Source: a virus
Length of the DNA stretch: 38,770 bases
Virus record (IMG/VR): IMGVR_UViG_3300025520_000129
Coordinates: 1-38,770 of that record
Reading direction: 5' to 3' (one strand)
The number at the start of each line of letters is the position of its first letter. Position 1 is the stretch's first letter. Below the pieces are notes generated by a model. It did not search any database. It was not told where the DNA came from and was given only the letters and a program-made list of their open reading frames with translations. The position numbers were made by a program, and so were the translations under genes. This document shows positions 1 through 7,769 of this stretch, piece by piece.

Positions 1-264
1 TTATTTGCGCTCGAGGTAAGGACCGGCGGTGACATAGTCGCAGATGCTTCGATCAACATCGTGGAAGATGAGAAGGGCCTGGACGTCCGACTCCAGTGCC
101 TTGATCGCGTAAGCATGGTTGCCAGATCTACTTGCCAGATCGGCCTCGCGCTGGAAGTCCGCGGTGATCCGGTCATAGCAAGCCCTTTCATCTTCCTGGC
201 ATCCGACCAACGCACAGATCGATAGCAGCGCAGGGACCGCGAAGCTTTTTTCGAAGCGGCTCAT
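1..264 (-). CDS. small putative lipoprotein, coupled to repressor
   Basis: This is an 87-residue protein with a charged N-terminus, a hydrophobic stretch and a canonical lipobox (LVGC, Cys22), so it is probably lipidated and membrane-anchored. The mature part (about 65 residues) has two cysteines and no family that I recognise. Its ATG overlaps the TGA of the upstream repressor gene by four bases (ATGA), so it should be co-expressed with the repressor in the lysogen. A lysogen-expressed lipoprotein could act in superinfection exclusion, but that rests on position only. The stop codon is the first base triplet of the window. Confidence 0.7.
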   Translation of the reverse strand: MSRFEKSFAVPALLSICALVGCQEDERACYDRITADFQREADLASRSGNHAYAIKALESDVQALLIFHDVDRSICDYVTAGPYLERK

Positions 265-941
265 CTGACCGTGCCCTTAAGTGGAATGCTTTGGCCGAGC
301 CAGACCACCTTGCCAAACAAGGTGATCTCTCTCGACACCGGACCTTCTATGATTTTGGGTGCCAGCTCGGGTCGAGAAGGATGAATAACGGTAACGTCAC
401 CGGCGAAGGTGAGGTGGGAAGCTAGAACGCGGCCAGCCATTTTATAGCACCAAAGGCCGTGGCCCTTCTGCAAACCTGCGCGGGTATCAAGTACGGCAAG
501 TATGTCGGTCGACGGGACCCCGTCAATCTCCACCTCATCAGGCAGGATCGCTTGGAGAAAGTCTACCTTCAGATCATGAGCATCGAGCCATGCTCGGGAG
601 AAACAAACCGGAGCGCTTCCTGCGCCGACACTCTTCTCGACCCACGGAATCGTCAGGAATCCCGTGGGTGCGGCATCGTCCAGGCCGTCGCCGTTCCTTA
701 TCCCGGCCTCATCGATTGTGGCCATCAAATGCTTTGGCGCAATCCTGATCTCAAGGCCGAGGGCATCACAGATCTCTTTTGTCCTGGCGAGCGTCGGACC
801 TGACTGCTTCTCGCTCCTGAGCACGTTTCTGATCGCATCCGGGGGCAGGCCAGCAGCGTTCTCGGCTGCGAAGGCGTTCAGCCGCAGCTCAGACAGCCGG
901 TCGCGAATGAGATCGCTGAAGGTTTGAACGAAAGTTTCCAC
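261..941 (-). CDS. S24-like phage repressor
   Basis: The protein has 226 residues. The N-terminal part (about residues 10-60) has an HTH-like helical pattern. The C-terminal part resembles the LexA/CI S24 fold, ending with the typical strand pattern around IHPSRPELAPKIIEG and LFGKVVWLGQ. The usual Ser in a GDSMEPT-type motif and the usual Lys in a KRL-type motif are not seen (VEIDGVPST and ASHL occupy those places), so self-cleavage looks unlikely. It is divergent from the early operon, as expected for the lysogeny repressor. The start is GTG at 941 with no clear Shine-Dalgarno; an AATAAT -10 box lies 8 bp upstream, suggesting a leaderless or near-leaderless message. Confidence 0.8.
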   Translation of the reverse strand: METFVQTFSDLIRDRLSELRLNAFAAENAAGLPPDAIRNVLRSEKQSGPTLARTKEICDALGLEIRIAPKHLMATIDEAGIRNGDGLDDAAPTGFLTIPWVEKSVGAGSAPVCFSRAWLDAHDLKVDFLQAILPDEVEIDGVPSTDILAVLDTRAGLQKGHGLWCYKMAGRVLASHLTFAGDVTVIHPSRPELAPKIIEGPVSREITLFGKVVWLGQSIPLKGTVR

Positions 942-949
942 GAGTCGGG

Positions 950-1011
950 ATTATTACCGAAAACCATGCCGCTTGACTATCGGGAGAGTTACCGTTTAGA
1001 TATTCGGTAAC
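950..1011. promoter_or_regulatory. divergent early/repressor promoters with operators
   Basis: TTACCGAA lies at 954-961 and its reverse complement TTCGGTAA at 1003-1010. A perfect 7-bp inverted repeat, GTTACCG-N10-CGGTAAC, spans 988-1011, and a further partial motif (CACCGAA) lies at 1014-1020. Rightward: -35 TTGACT (973-978) and, 17 bp on, a weak -10 TTAGAT (996-1001) inside the inverted repeat. Leftward: -35 TAGTCA (complement of 974-979) and, 18 bp on, -10 AATAAT (complement of 950-955), touching the TTACCGAA site. The layout suggests that the repressor or the small HTH protein blocks the early promoter and tunes the repressor promoter. Confidence 0.7.
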
Positions 1012-1019
1012 AACACCGA

Positions 1020-1274
1020 ATGGCGGGCAGTATGGAAACCCTTACCCTGGTCAGATTGGCAGAGGCCTACGCGGAGCACTGCTCGCTCAGCTTGTCGACC
1101 GTCTCCACCTATGCGCGGAACGACGGGAAGTTCTTCGACAAGCTGAAGTCCGGGGCGGGCTGCACGTTGAAGACCGCCTCGTCCGTGGTTCAGTGGTTCT
1201 CGGACAACTGGCCTGACGATCTTGCCTGGCCGAAGGACATCGCGCGTCCGGCGAAGACGAAGAGGGCCGCGTGA
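1020..1274 (+). CDS. small HTH regulator, first early gene (Ner/Cro position)
   Basis: This 84-residue protein has a helix-turn-helix-like segment around SLSTVSTYARNDGKFFDKLK followed by a WFSDNWP motif. It resembles small DNA-binding proteins common in alphaproteobacterial prophages. As the first gene after the early promoter it sits where Mu has ner, so a Cro/Ner-like role in shutting down the switch is likely but inferred. The ATG at 1020 abuts the last operator half-site and has no good Shine-Dalgarno. The ATG at 1032 is an alternative start that would shorten it by four residues. Confidence 0.65.
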   Translation: MAGSMETLTLVRLAEAYAEHCSLSLSTVSTYARNDGKFFDKLKSGAGCTLKTASSVVQWFSDNWPDDLAWPKDIARPAKTKRAA

Positions 1275-1450
1275 TGCACAGCGCGTCTCTTCCCCATCCC
1301 CCAACCTGGAGCACCCCCATGCGCAAGCTTCTGTCCGCCTGTCGGCGGCTGGACGACCATTGGGTTGGCGACGTCATCGGCGTTGTCATCCTGTTCAGCC
1401 TGATCCCGTTGGTGCTGTTCATCGGCACCTTCTTCCACGGAGGCCGCTGA
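1274..1450 (+). CDS. small one-TM membrane protein
   Basis: This short gene (58 codons plus stop) begins in a TGATG overlap with the preceding gene, behind AGAGGG. A second in-frame ATG at 1319 has a better-placed GGAG (1308-1311) and would give 43 residues. Either product ends with one strongly hydrophobic helix (VIGVVILFSLIPLVLFIGTFF) and a short basic tail, so it is a single-pass inner-membrane protein. No family is recognised. Position in the early operon hints at host takeover, but no function can be assigned. Confidence 0.6.
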   Translation: MHSASLPHPPTWSTPMRKLLSACRRLDDHWVGDVIGVVILFSLIPLVLFIGTFFHGGR

Positions 1451-1734
1451 TGCTCGGCGAGCTTGTGGCCTTCGATATGAGTGCTGTCATCAAGAAGCAG
1501 GCCGCCGTGGAGCGCGACAGGATCATGTCGATCCTTGCCGCAATCGACGAGCGCCACGCGGCCGGCATCGCCGTCCAGGACGAAACGCTGTCCGAGGCCG
1601 GTGAATACCTGGCGTTGAAGCGGCTGACCGATGCCGAGGACAAGCTTCTGAAGCTGGTCCTGGATCCCGGCTTCGCCCGCTATCAGCGCGAGCTGAAAAA
1701 GTGCCTTGCCGACTTCGTCGAGGGGGCGGCATGA
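1450..1734 (+). CDS. hypothetical early protein, helical
   Basis: This is a 94-residue, highly charged, predicted all-helical protein with no recognised domain. The start at 1450 is preceded by GGAGG (1439-1443) at good spacing and overlaps the previous stop by one base. It is embedded in a run of overlapping early genes and so is probably translated from the same message. No cysteines, signal peptide or membrane segment are seen. Confidence 0.6.
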   Translation: MLGELVAFDMSAVIKKQAAVERDRIMSILAAIDERHAAGIAVQDETLSEAGEYLALKRLTDAEDKLLKLVLDPGFARYQRELKKCLADFVEGAA

Positions 1735-1958
1735 CCGGCCCCGTTCCCATCGAGTGGACCCGCGTCGTCGCCGCCCACCAGCACGCGCGGAGCGACCGCG
1801 AGGCGATCCGCCACGGAGCGACCCAGCAGCTGCGGGACGAAGCCGCCTTGCGGTTCGGACGCGCCCTGGACGCGATCATGGACAATCTGTCGGCCCTTGA
1901 CGACCGGCAGGACCTGACCCGGATCACGGCGCTCCTGAGCCAAAGGGGGCGGGTCTGA
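1731..1958 (+). CDS. hypothetical early protein
   Basis: This 75-residue protein is charged and helical and has no recognised family. The ATG at 1731 overlaps the upstream stop (ATGA) and follows a purine-rich GAGGGGG, which makes it a better start than in-frame codons further upstream. It sits between two other small early genes. Confidence 0.55.
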   Translation: MTGPVPIEWTRVVAAHQHARSDREAIRHGATQQLRDEAALRFGRALDAIMDNLSALDDRQDLTRITALLSQRGRV

Positions 1959-2278
1959 TGGGCCTTGCCATGCACTATTCCAAGCCCGCCCATGCCCGCT
2001 GGTCGATGGAGTACGTCACCGGCCAGGGCTGGCGCTTGGTCGACCCGGACGGGAAGCCGCAGTCCGCCTTCTACAACACGAAGGACAGAGCGCAGACCAA
2101 CCTCGACTCCGCCCAGGCGCAGACCGATGCGGCGCGCCAAAGGCGTCATCGCCCCTGCATGTGTTGCGGGCACGTCTTCTTGAGCGAAGGCATCCACAAC
2201 CGGATGTGCGACGTCTGCCGGCACCGCGATGTGGCTCCTGACCCCGTCAGAGCAGTCGCTATGGCGAGGCGCGCCTGA
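1958..2278 (+). CDS. small zinc-ribbon-like early protein
   Basis: The protein has 106 residues. The C-terminal half contains two cysteine pairs, C67-x2-C70 and C84-x2-C87, with an extra Cys69 and flanking basic residues, which looks like a zinc-ribbon or treble-clef metal site. The N-terminal half (WSMEYVTGQGWRLVDPDG) is unassigned. It overlaps both neighbours by one base. A nucleic-acid or protein-binding role is plausible, but no family is recognised. Confidence 0.55.
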   Translation: MGLAMHYSKPAHARWSMEYVTGQGWRLVDPDGKPQSAFYNTKDRAQTNLDSAQAQTDAARQRRHRPCMCCGHVFLSEGIHNRMCDVCRHRDVAPDPVRAVAMARRA

Positions 2279-2526
2279 TGGGAGCGACCGGCCATATTCA
2301 CGCGGCCACGATGGCCAGCCCGCGACTTCGGCGGGTCGTCCATCTGCTTGCGGACGGAAAGCCCCGCACGACGCGGGACATTGTCCGGAAGGCCCGCGTA
2401 ATGGCCGTTCCAGCCGTCGTGGCGGAGCTTCGCCACCTCGGAGCCGAGATCACCTGCGTCCGCCAGCAGACCCCGATGGGCCCGCGCTTCTACTACACCA
2501 TGACGAAGGCACCTGACCTGAAATGA
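2278..2526 (+). CDS. winged-helix-like small regulator
   Basis: This 82-residue protein has the helix pattern of a winged helix: a helix at RLRRVVHLLADG, a turn with TTRDIVRKARV, a recognition-like helix AVPAVVAELRHLG, then a beta wing (AEITCVRQQTPMGPRFYYTM). It directly precedes and overlaps the ParB-like gene by four bases. It is probably a DNA-binding accessory factor of the early operon; its target cannot be read from the sequence. Confidence 0.5.
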   Translation: MGATGHIHAATMASPRLRRVVHLLADGKPRTTRDIVRKARVMAVPAVVAELRHLGAEITCVRQQTPMGPRFYYTMTKAPDLK

Positions 2527-3407
2527 AGTCCCCGACCCTGCAGATGACCGGCCCGGTGCCGGTGGCCGAGATCGAAGCCAAGAACCGGTTGCGCCCGGTG
2601 AGCGAGGCCGGTGTCGAGGCCCTGAAGGCCTCGATCATCGAGACCGGCGTGATGAAGGACGCGATCCACGTCCGCCGCAAGAAGGGCGGGGTGCTGGTTC
2701 TGATCGCGGGGGCCCACCGTCTGGAAGCCGCGCGTCAGCTGGGCTGGGCGGAAATCGAGGCGAAGGTCTGGACCGACGTGACCGACGACTGGTCGCGGCT
2801 GATGGAGATCGACGACAACCTCGCCGGGGCCGAGATGGGGCCGCTGGACACCGCCGTCTTCCTGGCCGAGCGCAAGGCAGTCTACGAGCGCCTGCACCCG
2901 GAGACGAGGCACGGTGGCGACCGGAAGAGTGTCGAGTTCCAAAATCAAGCGGACATTATGTCCGTTCGATCCTTCGCCGCCGCGACGGCAGAGAAGTTCG
3001 GGATCTCGGACCGCCATGTCCGTCGCATGATCGAAATTGGTTCCACCCTGTCGCGCGACGAGGTGCGGTGGCTTCGTGCCGCCCCGGCGCCCGTCCGTCT
3101 GAACGACCTTCAGGCGCTGGCGAAGATCGGGGACGCCAAGGACCGGTCGCAGGTCTGCATCCGCCTGTCCAACGGTGCGAAGTCCGCCGCCGATGCTTGG
3201 CGGTCGCACCGCCTTGAAGCGGGCGATGAAGCCCCGGTGAAAGACCCCGTTGAAGAGGCGTTCATCGCTCTCTCGAAAGCATGGGCGCGCGCGCCGATGG
3301 CGGCGAAGAAGCGGTTCCTGATCAACCACCGCCACGAAATCTGGGAGGCCGAGAACAAGGGCGATTCCCTGATCAAGTATCTCGACAAGGAGGGTGACGA
3401 GAAGTGA
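2523..3407 (+). CDS. ParB-like DNA-binding protein
   Basis: The protein has 294 residues. The N-terminal ParB/sulfiredoxin-type domain (about residues 8-110) carries the family motif GAHRLEAAR (63-71). It is followed by an HTH around residues 155-172 (AEKFGISDRHVRRMIEIG). ParB-fold proteins bind DNA and may act as CTP switches or nucleases; which applies here is not visible. The gene lies immediately upstream of transposase A and overlaps it by four bases, so it may help transposition, target choice or segregation. ParB-like genes in this place are known in some alphaproteobacterial Mu-like phages. Confidence 0.8.
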   Translation: MKSPTLQMTGPVPVAEIEAKNRLRPVSEAGVEALKASIIETGVMKDAIHVRRKKGGVLVLIAGAHRLEAARQLGWAEIEAKVWTDVTDDWSRLMEIDDNLAGAEMGPLDTAVFLAERKAVYERLHPETRHGGDRKSVEFQNQADIMSVRSFAAATAEKFGISDRHVRRMIEIGSTLSRDEVRWLRAAPAPVRLNDLQALAKIGDAKDRSQVCIRLSNGAKSAADAWRSHRLEAGDEAPVKDPVEEAFIALSKAWARAPMAAKKRFLINHRHEIWEAENKGDSLIKYLDKEGDEK

Positions 3408-5533
3408 CCCTCACCCCTGCCCAGGAATGGTGGACGCCCGAGCAGATCGCAGAGAGTGGTCTGCCCGACCTGCCCGCGACCAAGCGGGGCGTCAACGCGC
3501 TGGCCGACCGCCTGAACTGGCGCGGGGCCACGAAGTTCGCGCGTCGTCGGGCGGGCAAGGGTGGCGGCTGGGAGTACAGCTGGAAGCTGTTTCCGAACAG
3601 TGCGCAGCGTGCCCTGATCAAGCAGGCCGTGGCTCCGAAGATCGAGGCCGCAAGGGCTCGGGACGAAGTCTGGGCTTGGTACGAGGCGCTGCCACAGAGT
3701 GTGAAAGCAAAAGCCGAGGCGCGGCTGCTGGTGATCCAGAAGGTGGAGGCGCTCGAGGGTTCGATCGGACGCTTCCTGGCCGTCGAGCAGGTCGCGAAAA
3801 TGGATGGGGTCGGTGCCCGCACGGTCTGGTCCTGGTTCCAGATGATCGAGGGCATCGCGGCACATGACCGGCTGGCCTACCTGGCCCCCCGGAACCGTGC
3901 GGCAGAGAAGCGGTCGCGCGCCAAGGAATGCAGCCCGGAGTTCTTCGAGCTCCTGAAGTCCGACTATCTGCGGCTTGAAGCGCCGCCTTTCACCGACTGC
4001 TACCGCCGGGCAATTCGGGTGGCGAAGGACAGGGGCCTGGACACCCTGCCGGAGCGGACGATGCGCCGGCACCTGGATGCCCAGGTCAGTCGAGTGACGC
4101 AGGTCCTTGCGCGGCAAGGGGTGGACGCGGTCAAGCGGCTGTTCCCGGCGCAGACCCGCGACAAGACCTGCCTTCATGCGCTTCAGGCGGTCAACGCCGA
4201 CTTCCACAAGTTCGACGTCTTCGTCCGCTGGCCGGGCCAGTCTGGGACGATCACCCGTCCGCAGATGGTGGCCTTCCAGGACATCTACTCGGGCCGCATT
4301 CTGGCCTGGCGCATCGACCAGACCCCGAACTCCACCGCCGTCATGCTGTGCGCGGGCGACATGATCGAGGCTTGGGGCATCCCCGAGCATGTGCTTCTGG
4401 ACAACGGGCGCGAGTTCGCGGCCAAGGCCATCACCGGCGGTGCGGCGACCCGCTTCCGCTTCAAGGTGAAGGAGGACGACATTCCGGGCCTCTTCACGGC
4501 CCTGGGCTGCACAATCCATTGGGCCACGCCCTACAGCGGCCAGTCGAAGCCGATCGAACGAGCCTTCCGCGACATGTGCCAGTCGATCGCCAAGGATCCT
4601 CGTCTGGCGGGGGCCTACACCGGCAACACCATCGACGCCAAGCCCGAGAACTACGGGTCGCGTGCGGTCGAGCTGGAAGAGTTCCTGAAAGTGGTGGCCG
4701 AGGGGATCGAGGAGCACAACGCCCGCGAGAACCGCCGGTCGGAGGTAGCCTTCGGGCGGTCCTTCAACGCCGTTTTCGACGAGAGCTACGCCAGCGCCCC
4801 GATCCGCAAGGCCACCGAGGCGCAGCGGCGGCTTTGGCTTCTTGGCGCGGAGGGTCTGCGGGCCGATGCGAAGTCGGGCATGATCCGCTTCCAGGGCAAC
4901 GAGTTCTGGGAGCCTTGGCTGACCGAATTCGCCGGGGCGCGGGTGGTGATCCGCTTCGACCCCGCCGATCTGTGGTCAGGGGTGCATGTCTATGCCCAGG
5001 ACGGGGCCTATCTCGGCCATGCCGAGTGCCGTCTGAAAGTCGGCTTCTTCGACATGGACGAGGCCCGTATCCATGCCCGCGCCCGCGCGACCTGGCTGAA
5101 GGCCCAGAAAGCCGAGGTCGAGGCGCACCGCACCCTTACTGCCATGCAACTCGGGAGGACGATCGACAGCATGTCGAACGCGCCGGCGCCGAAGCCCGAA
5201 GCCAAGGTCGTCCGCGCCCAGTTCGGCAAGCCAATGCCCGAGGCCCCGGCCCGGCCGAGCGGGTCGCCGCCCATCGACCAGACCACCTTCGACCGCATCC
5301 AGGCGGGGGTGGTGGCGAACCTCGACGCCGCGCGGGCGAGCAAGCCAGCGCCCACGGCCGAGGAGACGGCACGGGACCGCTTCAAGCGGGCCTTGGATAT
5401 CGAACGGAAACTGGAGGCGGGGGAAGCCGTCACGCGGGACCAGGAGCGGTGGCTCTCGGTCTTCCAGAATACCTCGGAGTACCGGGCAGAACGCAATGCC
5501 TGGGAGAACTTCGGGGACGCGATCTTCGGATGA
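3404..5533 (+). CDS. A: MuA-type DDE transposase
   Basis: This 709-residue protein catalyses strand transfer of the phage ends during integration and replicative transposition. Residues 8-70 match the Mu N-terminal winged-helix domain (WWTPEQIAESGLPDLPAT). The catalytic triad is visible: D266 in NADFHKFDVFVRW, D333 in VLLDNGREF, and E385 in KPIERAF, close to MuA D269/D336/E392. The segment RFRFKVKEDDIPGLF also matches MuA closely. The C-terminal part is the Mu-type barrel domain and a tail expected to contact the ATPase. It is longer than MuA (663 residues) mainly at the C-terminus. Confidence 0.97.
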   Translation: MTLTPAQEWWTPEQIAESGLPDLPATKRGVNALADRLNWRGATKFARRRAGKGGGWEYSWKLFPNSAQRALIKQAVAPKIEAARARDEVWAWYEALPQSVKAKAEARLLVIQKVEALEGSIGRFLAVEQVAKMDGVGARTVWSWFQMIEGIAAHDRLAYLAPRNRAAEKRSRAKECSPEFFELLKSDYLRLEAPPFTDCYRRAIRVAKDRGLDTLPERTMRRHLDAQVSRVTQVLARQGVDAVKRLFPAQTRDKTCLHALQAVNADFHKFDVFVRWPGQSGTITRPQMVAFQDIYSGRILAWRIDQTPNSTAVMLCAGDMIEAWGIPEHVLLDNGREFAAKAITGGAATRFRFKVKEDDIPGLFTALGCTIHWATPYSGQSKPIERAFRDMCQSIAKDPRLAGAYTGNTIDAKPENYGSRAVELEEFLKVVAEGIEEHNARENRRSEVAFGRSFNAVFDESYASAPIRKATEAQRRLWLLGAEGLRADAKSGMIRFQGNEFWEPWLTEFAGARVVIRFDPADLWSGVHVYAQDGAYLGHAECRLKVGFFDMDEARIHARARATWLKAQKAEVEAHRTLTAMQLGRTIDSMSNAPAPKPEAKVVRAQFGKPMPEAPARPSGSPPIDQTTFDRIQAGVVANLDAARASKPAPTAEETARDRFKRALDIERKLEAGEAVTRDQERWLSVFQNTSEYRAERNAWENFGDAIFG

Positions 5534-5539
5534 GGGAAT

Positions 5540-5571
5540 GCCGCCGGGGGCGGGAAAGACCCCACGGCGGC
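5540..5571 (+). other. hairpin between A and B
   Basis: GCCGCCG (5540-5546) pairs with CGGCGGC (5565-5571), and GGGG (5547-5550) with CCCC (5560-5563) around an A-rich loop, giving an 11-bp stem with one bulged A. No T-tract follows, so it is not a typical intrinsic terminator. It occupies the only real gap (58 bp) between transposase and ATPase genes and may set their expression ratio or protect the upstream message. Confidence 0.5.
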
Positions 5572-5591
5572 GGTAGTGAGCAGAGGGAAAA

Positions 5592-6365
5592 ATGACAGAA
5601 AAAGGGGAACTTTACAACACGGTCGCGCCTTTGGCGAACGTCACGCGCCTGGTGGCGCTGGTGGACCGTGCGCAGAACCGGGGTCCGGGTCTTCCGGGCC
5701 TGGGCTGCTTCTACGGCAAGGCAGGTCGCGGAAAGACGACCGCCGGGATCTACTGCACCAACACGATGAACGCCTGCCACGTCGAGGCGTTGCCCTTCGG
5801 CGGGCTGAAGAAGCTACTGGAAATGATCGTGACCGAGCTGGGCCTGCGGCCCAAGCGGCTGATCCCCGATCTTTTCGACCAGGCCGCGCAGGAGCTGGCC
5901 GTGACGGGCCGTCCGCTGATCATCGACGAGGCGGACCACATCCTGTCCACCAAGACCATCGAGGCGGTCCGGCACCTGCATGACAAGTCTGGCGCGCCCG
6001 TGATCCTGATGGGCGAGGAACTCTTGCCGCAGCGGCTGCAGGCCTGGGAACGGGTCCACGGCCGGATGCTGGCCTGGGTCGAGGCCGAGGATGCCACGAT
6101 CGAGGACGTGGGCCACCTCGTGAAGGTCTACGCCCCGGGTGTCGAGATCGTGCCCGAGCTGCGCCAGAAGCTGCTCACCGCCTCGCAGGCGTCGATGCGC
6201 TACATCTCGACCAATCTGGCCTCGATCGCCGAGTTCGCGGCCGCGCGGGATCTGCGCCGGGTGACCGTGGCCGATTGGACAGGCACCTTCCACACCGGTG
6301 AGCCGCCCACCCTTCGCCGTGGTGCCATCCCCGCGCTGACCCGCCGCGGGAGGGCCGTGGCATGA
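5592..6365 (+). CDS. B: MuB-type AAA+ target-selection ATPase
   Basis: The protein has 257 residues. Walker A is GKAGRGKTT (42-50) and Walker B is PLIIDEAD, with D112/E113. MuB-family ATPases coat target DNA, deliver target to the transpososome and give target immunity. It is shorter than Mu B (312 residues), mainly because it lacks Mu B's N-terminal DNA-binding extension. The start has GAGGG just upstream. It follows A directly and overlaps the next gene by four bases, the usual A-B order of transposable phages. Confidence 0.93.
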   Translation: MTEKGELYNTVAPLANVTRLVALVDRAQNRGPGLPGLGCFYGKAGRGKTTAGIYCTNTMNACHVEALPFGGLKKLLEMIVTELGLRPKRLIPDLFDQAAQELAVTGRPLIIDEADHILSTKTIEAVRHLHDKSGAPVILMGEELLPQRLQAWERVHGRMLAWVEAEDATIEDVGHLVKVYAPGVEIVPELRQKLLTASQASMRYISTNLASIAEFAAARDLRRVTVADWTGTFHTGEPPTLRRGAIPALTRRGRAVA

Positions 6366-6907
6366 GGCTTCGCCCCGAGAACATGCAGGCGGTTGCGGAA
6401 TCGGCCTTCGCCTACGCGGCGAGCCTTCCGCAGTTCGGCCATGCCGAGATCGCGATCAAGGTCCAGATGTCCGAGCGCTGGGTCAGCAAGACCGTGCGCG
6501 GCTGGCTGGAGAAGGATCTGGTCGAGATGGTCCAGTCCGGTCACATGATCCGGACGATCTGGCGGGTCAAGCCGGGGGCCAAGTTCGCCCTGGCGGCGAA
6601 GGCCCGCTCGCCGGAGCAGAACATGTGGACCGCGATGCGGCAGCTGAAAAGCTTCACGCCGCGCGATCTTGCCGCCCATGCCGCGACCGAAGAAACCGCC
6701 GTCACCCTGGAGGCCGCGCAAGAGTACTGCCGTGCGCTGATGGGAGGCGGCTACCTGGCCGTCGCGCGGAAGGCAGTCCCCGGCAAGACCGAGGCGATCT
6801 ACCGGCTGACGAAGAACACGGGCCCCCGCGCGCCCCGCGAAAAGCGAGTGCGGGCGCTGGTCGATGCCAACACCGAGCAGACGATCCTGATCGGAGGTGG
6901 CGCATGA
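6362..6907 (+). CDS. HTH-containing early protein
   Basis: This 181-residue protein is conserved in position after B in alphaproteobacterial Mu-like phages. The first 60 residues form a winged-helix-like region (AEIAIKVQMSERWVSKTVRGWLEKDLVEMV), and residues 85-150 may be a second one ending in YRLTKNTGP. It is probably a DNA-binding regulator. The ATG overlaps the B stop codon (ATGA). No enzymatic motif is seen. Confidence 0.65.
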   Translation: MRLRPENMQAVAESAFAYAASLPQFGHAEIAIKVQMSERWVSKTVRGWLEKDLVEMVQSGHMIRTIWRVKPGAKFALAAKARSPEQNMWTAMRQLKSFTPRDLAAHAATEETAVTLEAAQEYCRALMGGGYLAVARKAVPGKTEAIYRLTKNTGPRAPREKRVRALVDANTEQTILIGGGA

Positions 6908-7275
6908 GCGATCTCATGACCACCACCGAAGAGGCCTGGGGCGCGCCCCTGCCGGACTGGATCAGGTCGCTGGCCCTGGCCTGCGAACGGTCGAGCCAGT
7001 CGAAGGTTGCCGCCCAGCTGGACCGGTCGCCGGCCGTCGTCTCCACCGTTCTGCGCAAGAAGTACGCCGGGTCCTACGACCGGATCGAAGAGCGGGTGCG
7101 CGGCATCCTGATGGACGGCCGCATCGACTGCCCCGGCATGGGGAAGTTGCCGAGCCACGAGTGCCAGGACTGGCGTGAGAAGGCCAAGGTCTTCGCCCCC
7201 GGCAACCCGACCCGCACCCGCATGTTCCGGGCCTGCCGCAAGTGCCCGGTCTATCTGAAGGAGGGCGAGGCATGA
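6904..7275 (+). CDS. HTH regulator with C-terminal Cys4 motif
   Basis: The protein has 123 residues. An HTH lies at about residues 32-53 (SQSKVAAQLDRSPAVVSTVLRK). A probable zinc site follows, with Cys76, Cys87, Cys111 and Cys114 (CPGMGKLP...C...CRKCP). This two-part layout is typical of an XRE-like protein found in many Mu-like phages. The ATG at 6904 has GGAGG upstream and overlaps the preceding stop, so longer readings of the same frame are not needed. Confidence 0.7.
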   Translation: MSDLMTTTEEAWGAPLPDWIRSLALACERSSQSKVAAQLDRSPAVVSTVLRKKYAGSYDRIEERVRGILMDGRIDCPGMGKLPSHECQDWREKAKVFAPGNPTRTRMFRACRKCPVYLKEGEA

Positions 7276-7769
7276 GGGCGCTGACCCTAGAGTTCGTGGA
7301 CGGCAGAAAGACCGTCGTGCCGGAGCGTCCGTCCATCGACGGCATCATCCGCGCCTATGCAAAGCTTTCGGGGTTCAAGGTAGAGGACCTGGTCGGCAAG
7401 AGCCAAACCAGCGCCGTCACGGGCCATCGGCACGAGCTGATGTTCCTGATCCGCCGGATCGATCCGACCGCGTCCTACACGCTGATCGGTCGCTTCCTGG
7501 GTGGCCGGGATATGGCGACGGTCCACGAGGCGGTTGCCAAGGTCGAGCAGAGGATGCAGCGCGAGAGGCTCTATGCCGACCAGCTGGCCGCGCTGCACCG
7601 TCAGGTCGTCGCTCTGGCGCATGAAGAGGCTCTGGACGATGCCCCGTCTGCCAAGCCCTGGCAGCTTCTCGCCGCCGCCCAGGTCCTGCGCGACCAGCAG
7701 ATGACCGACGCCGAGGCTCGCAAGGTCGCGCTGTCCTTCATCGAGCAGCTGGAGGCGGCGCATGGCTGA
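7272..7769 (+). CDS. DnaA domain IV-like protein
   Basis: The protein has 165 residues. Residues about 22-92 look like the C-terminal DnaA-box-binding domain: IGRFLGGRDMATVHEAV (72-88) matches the DnaA signature usually seen as IGREFGGRDHTTVMHAV, and TGHRHELMFLIRR precedes it as in DnaA helix alpha-12. No AAA+ domain is present, so it cannot load helicase like DnaA. It could bind DnaA boxes to recruit or divert host replication. The remaining 70 residues are helical and unassigned. The start overlaps the upstream stop (ATGA). Confidence 0.75.
   Translation: MRALTLEFVDGRKTVVPERPSIDGIIRAYAKLSGFKVEDLVGKSQTSAVTGHRHELMFLIRRIDPTASYTLIGRFLGGRDMATVHEAVAKVEQRMQRERLYADQLAALHRQVVALAHEEALDDAPSAKPWQLLAAAQVLRDQQMTDAEARKVALSFIEQLEAAHG

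Noticed and set aside
389-396. CGGTAACG inside the repressor gene, resembling the operator motif
   Set aside because: It is a single short match in coding sequence without a paired copy or promoter nearby.
3110-4717. Long leftward open frame (535 codons) opposite the ParB-like and transposase genes
   Set aside because: It is antisense to genes with firm motifs; long antisense frames are expected in high-GC DNA with this codon bias, and its sequence has no recognisable domain.
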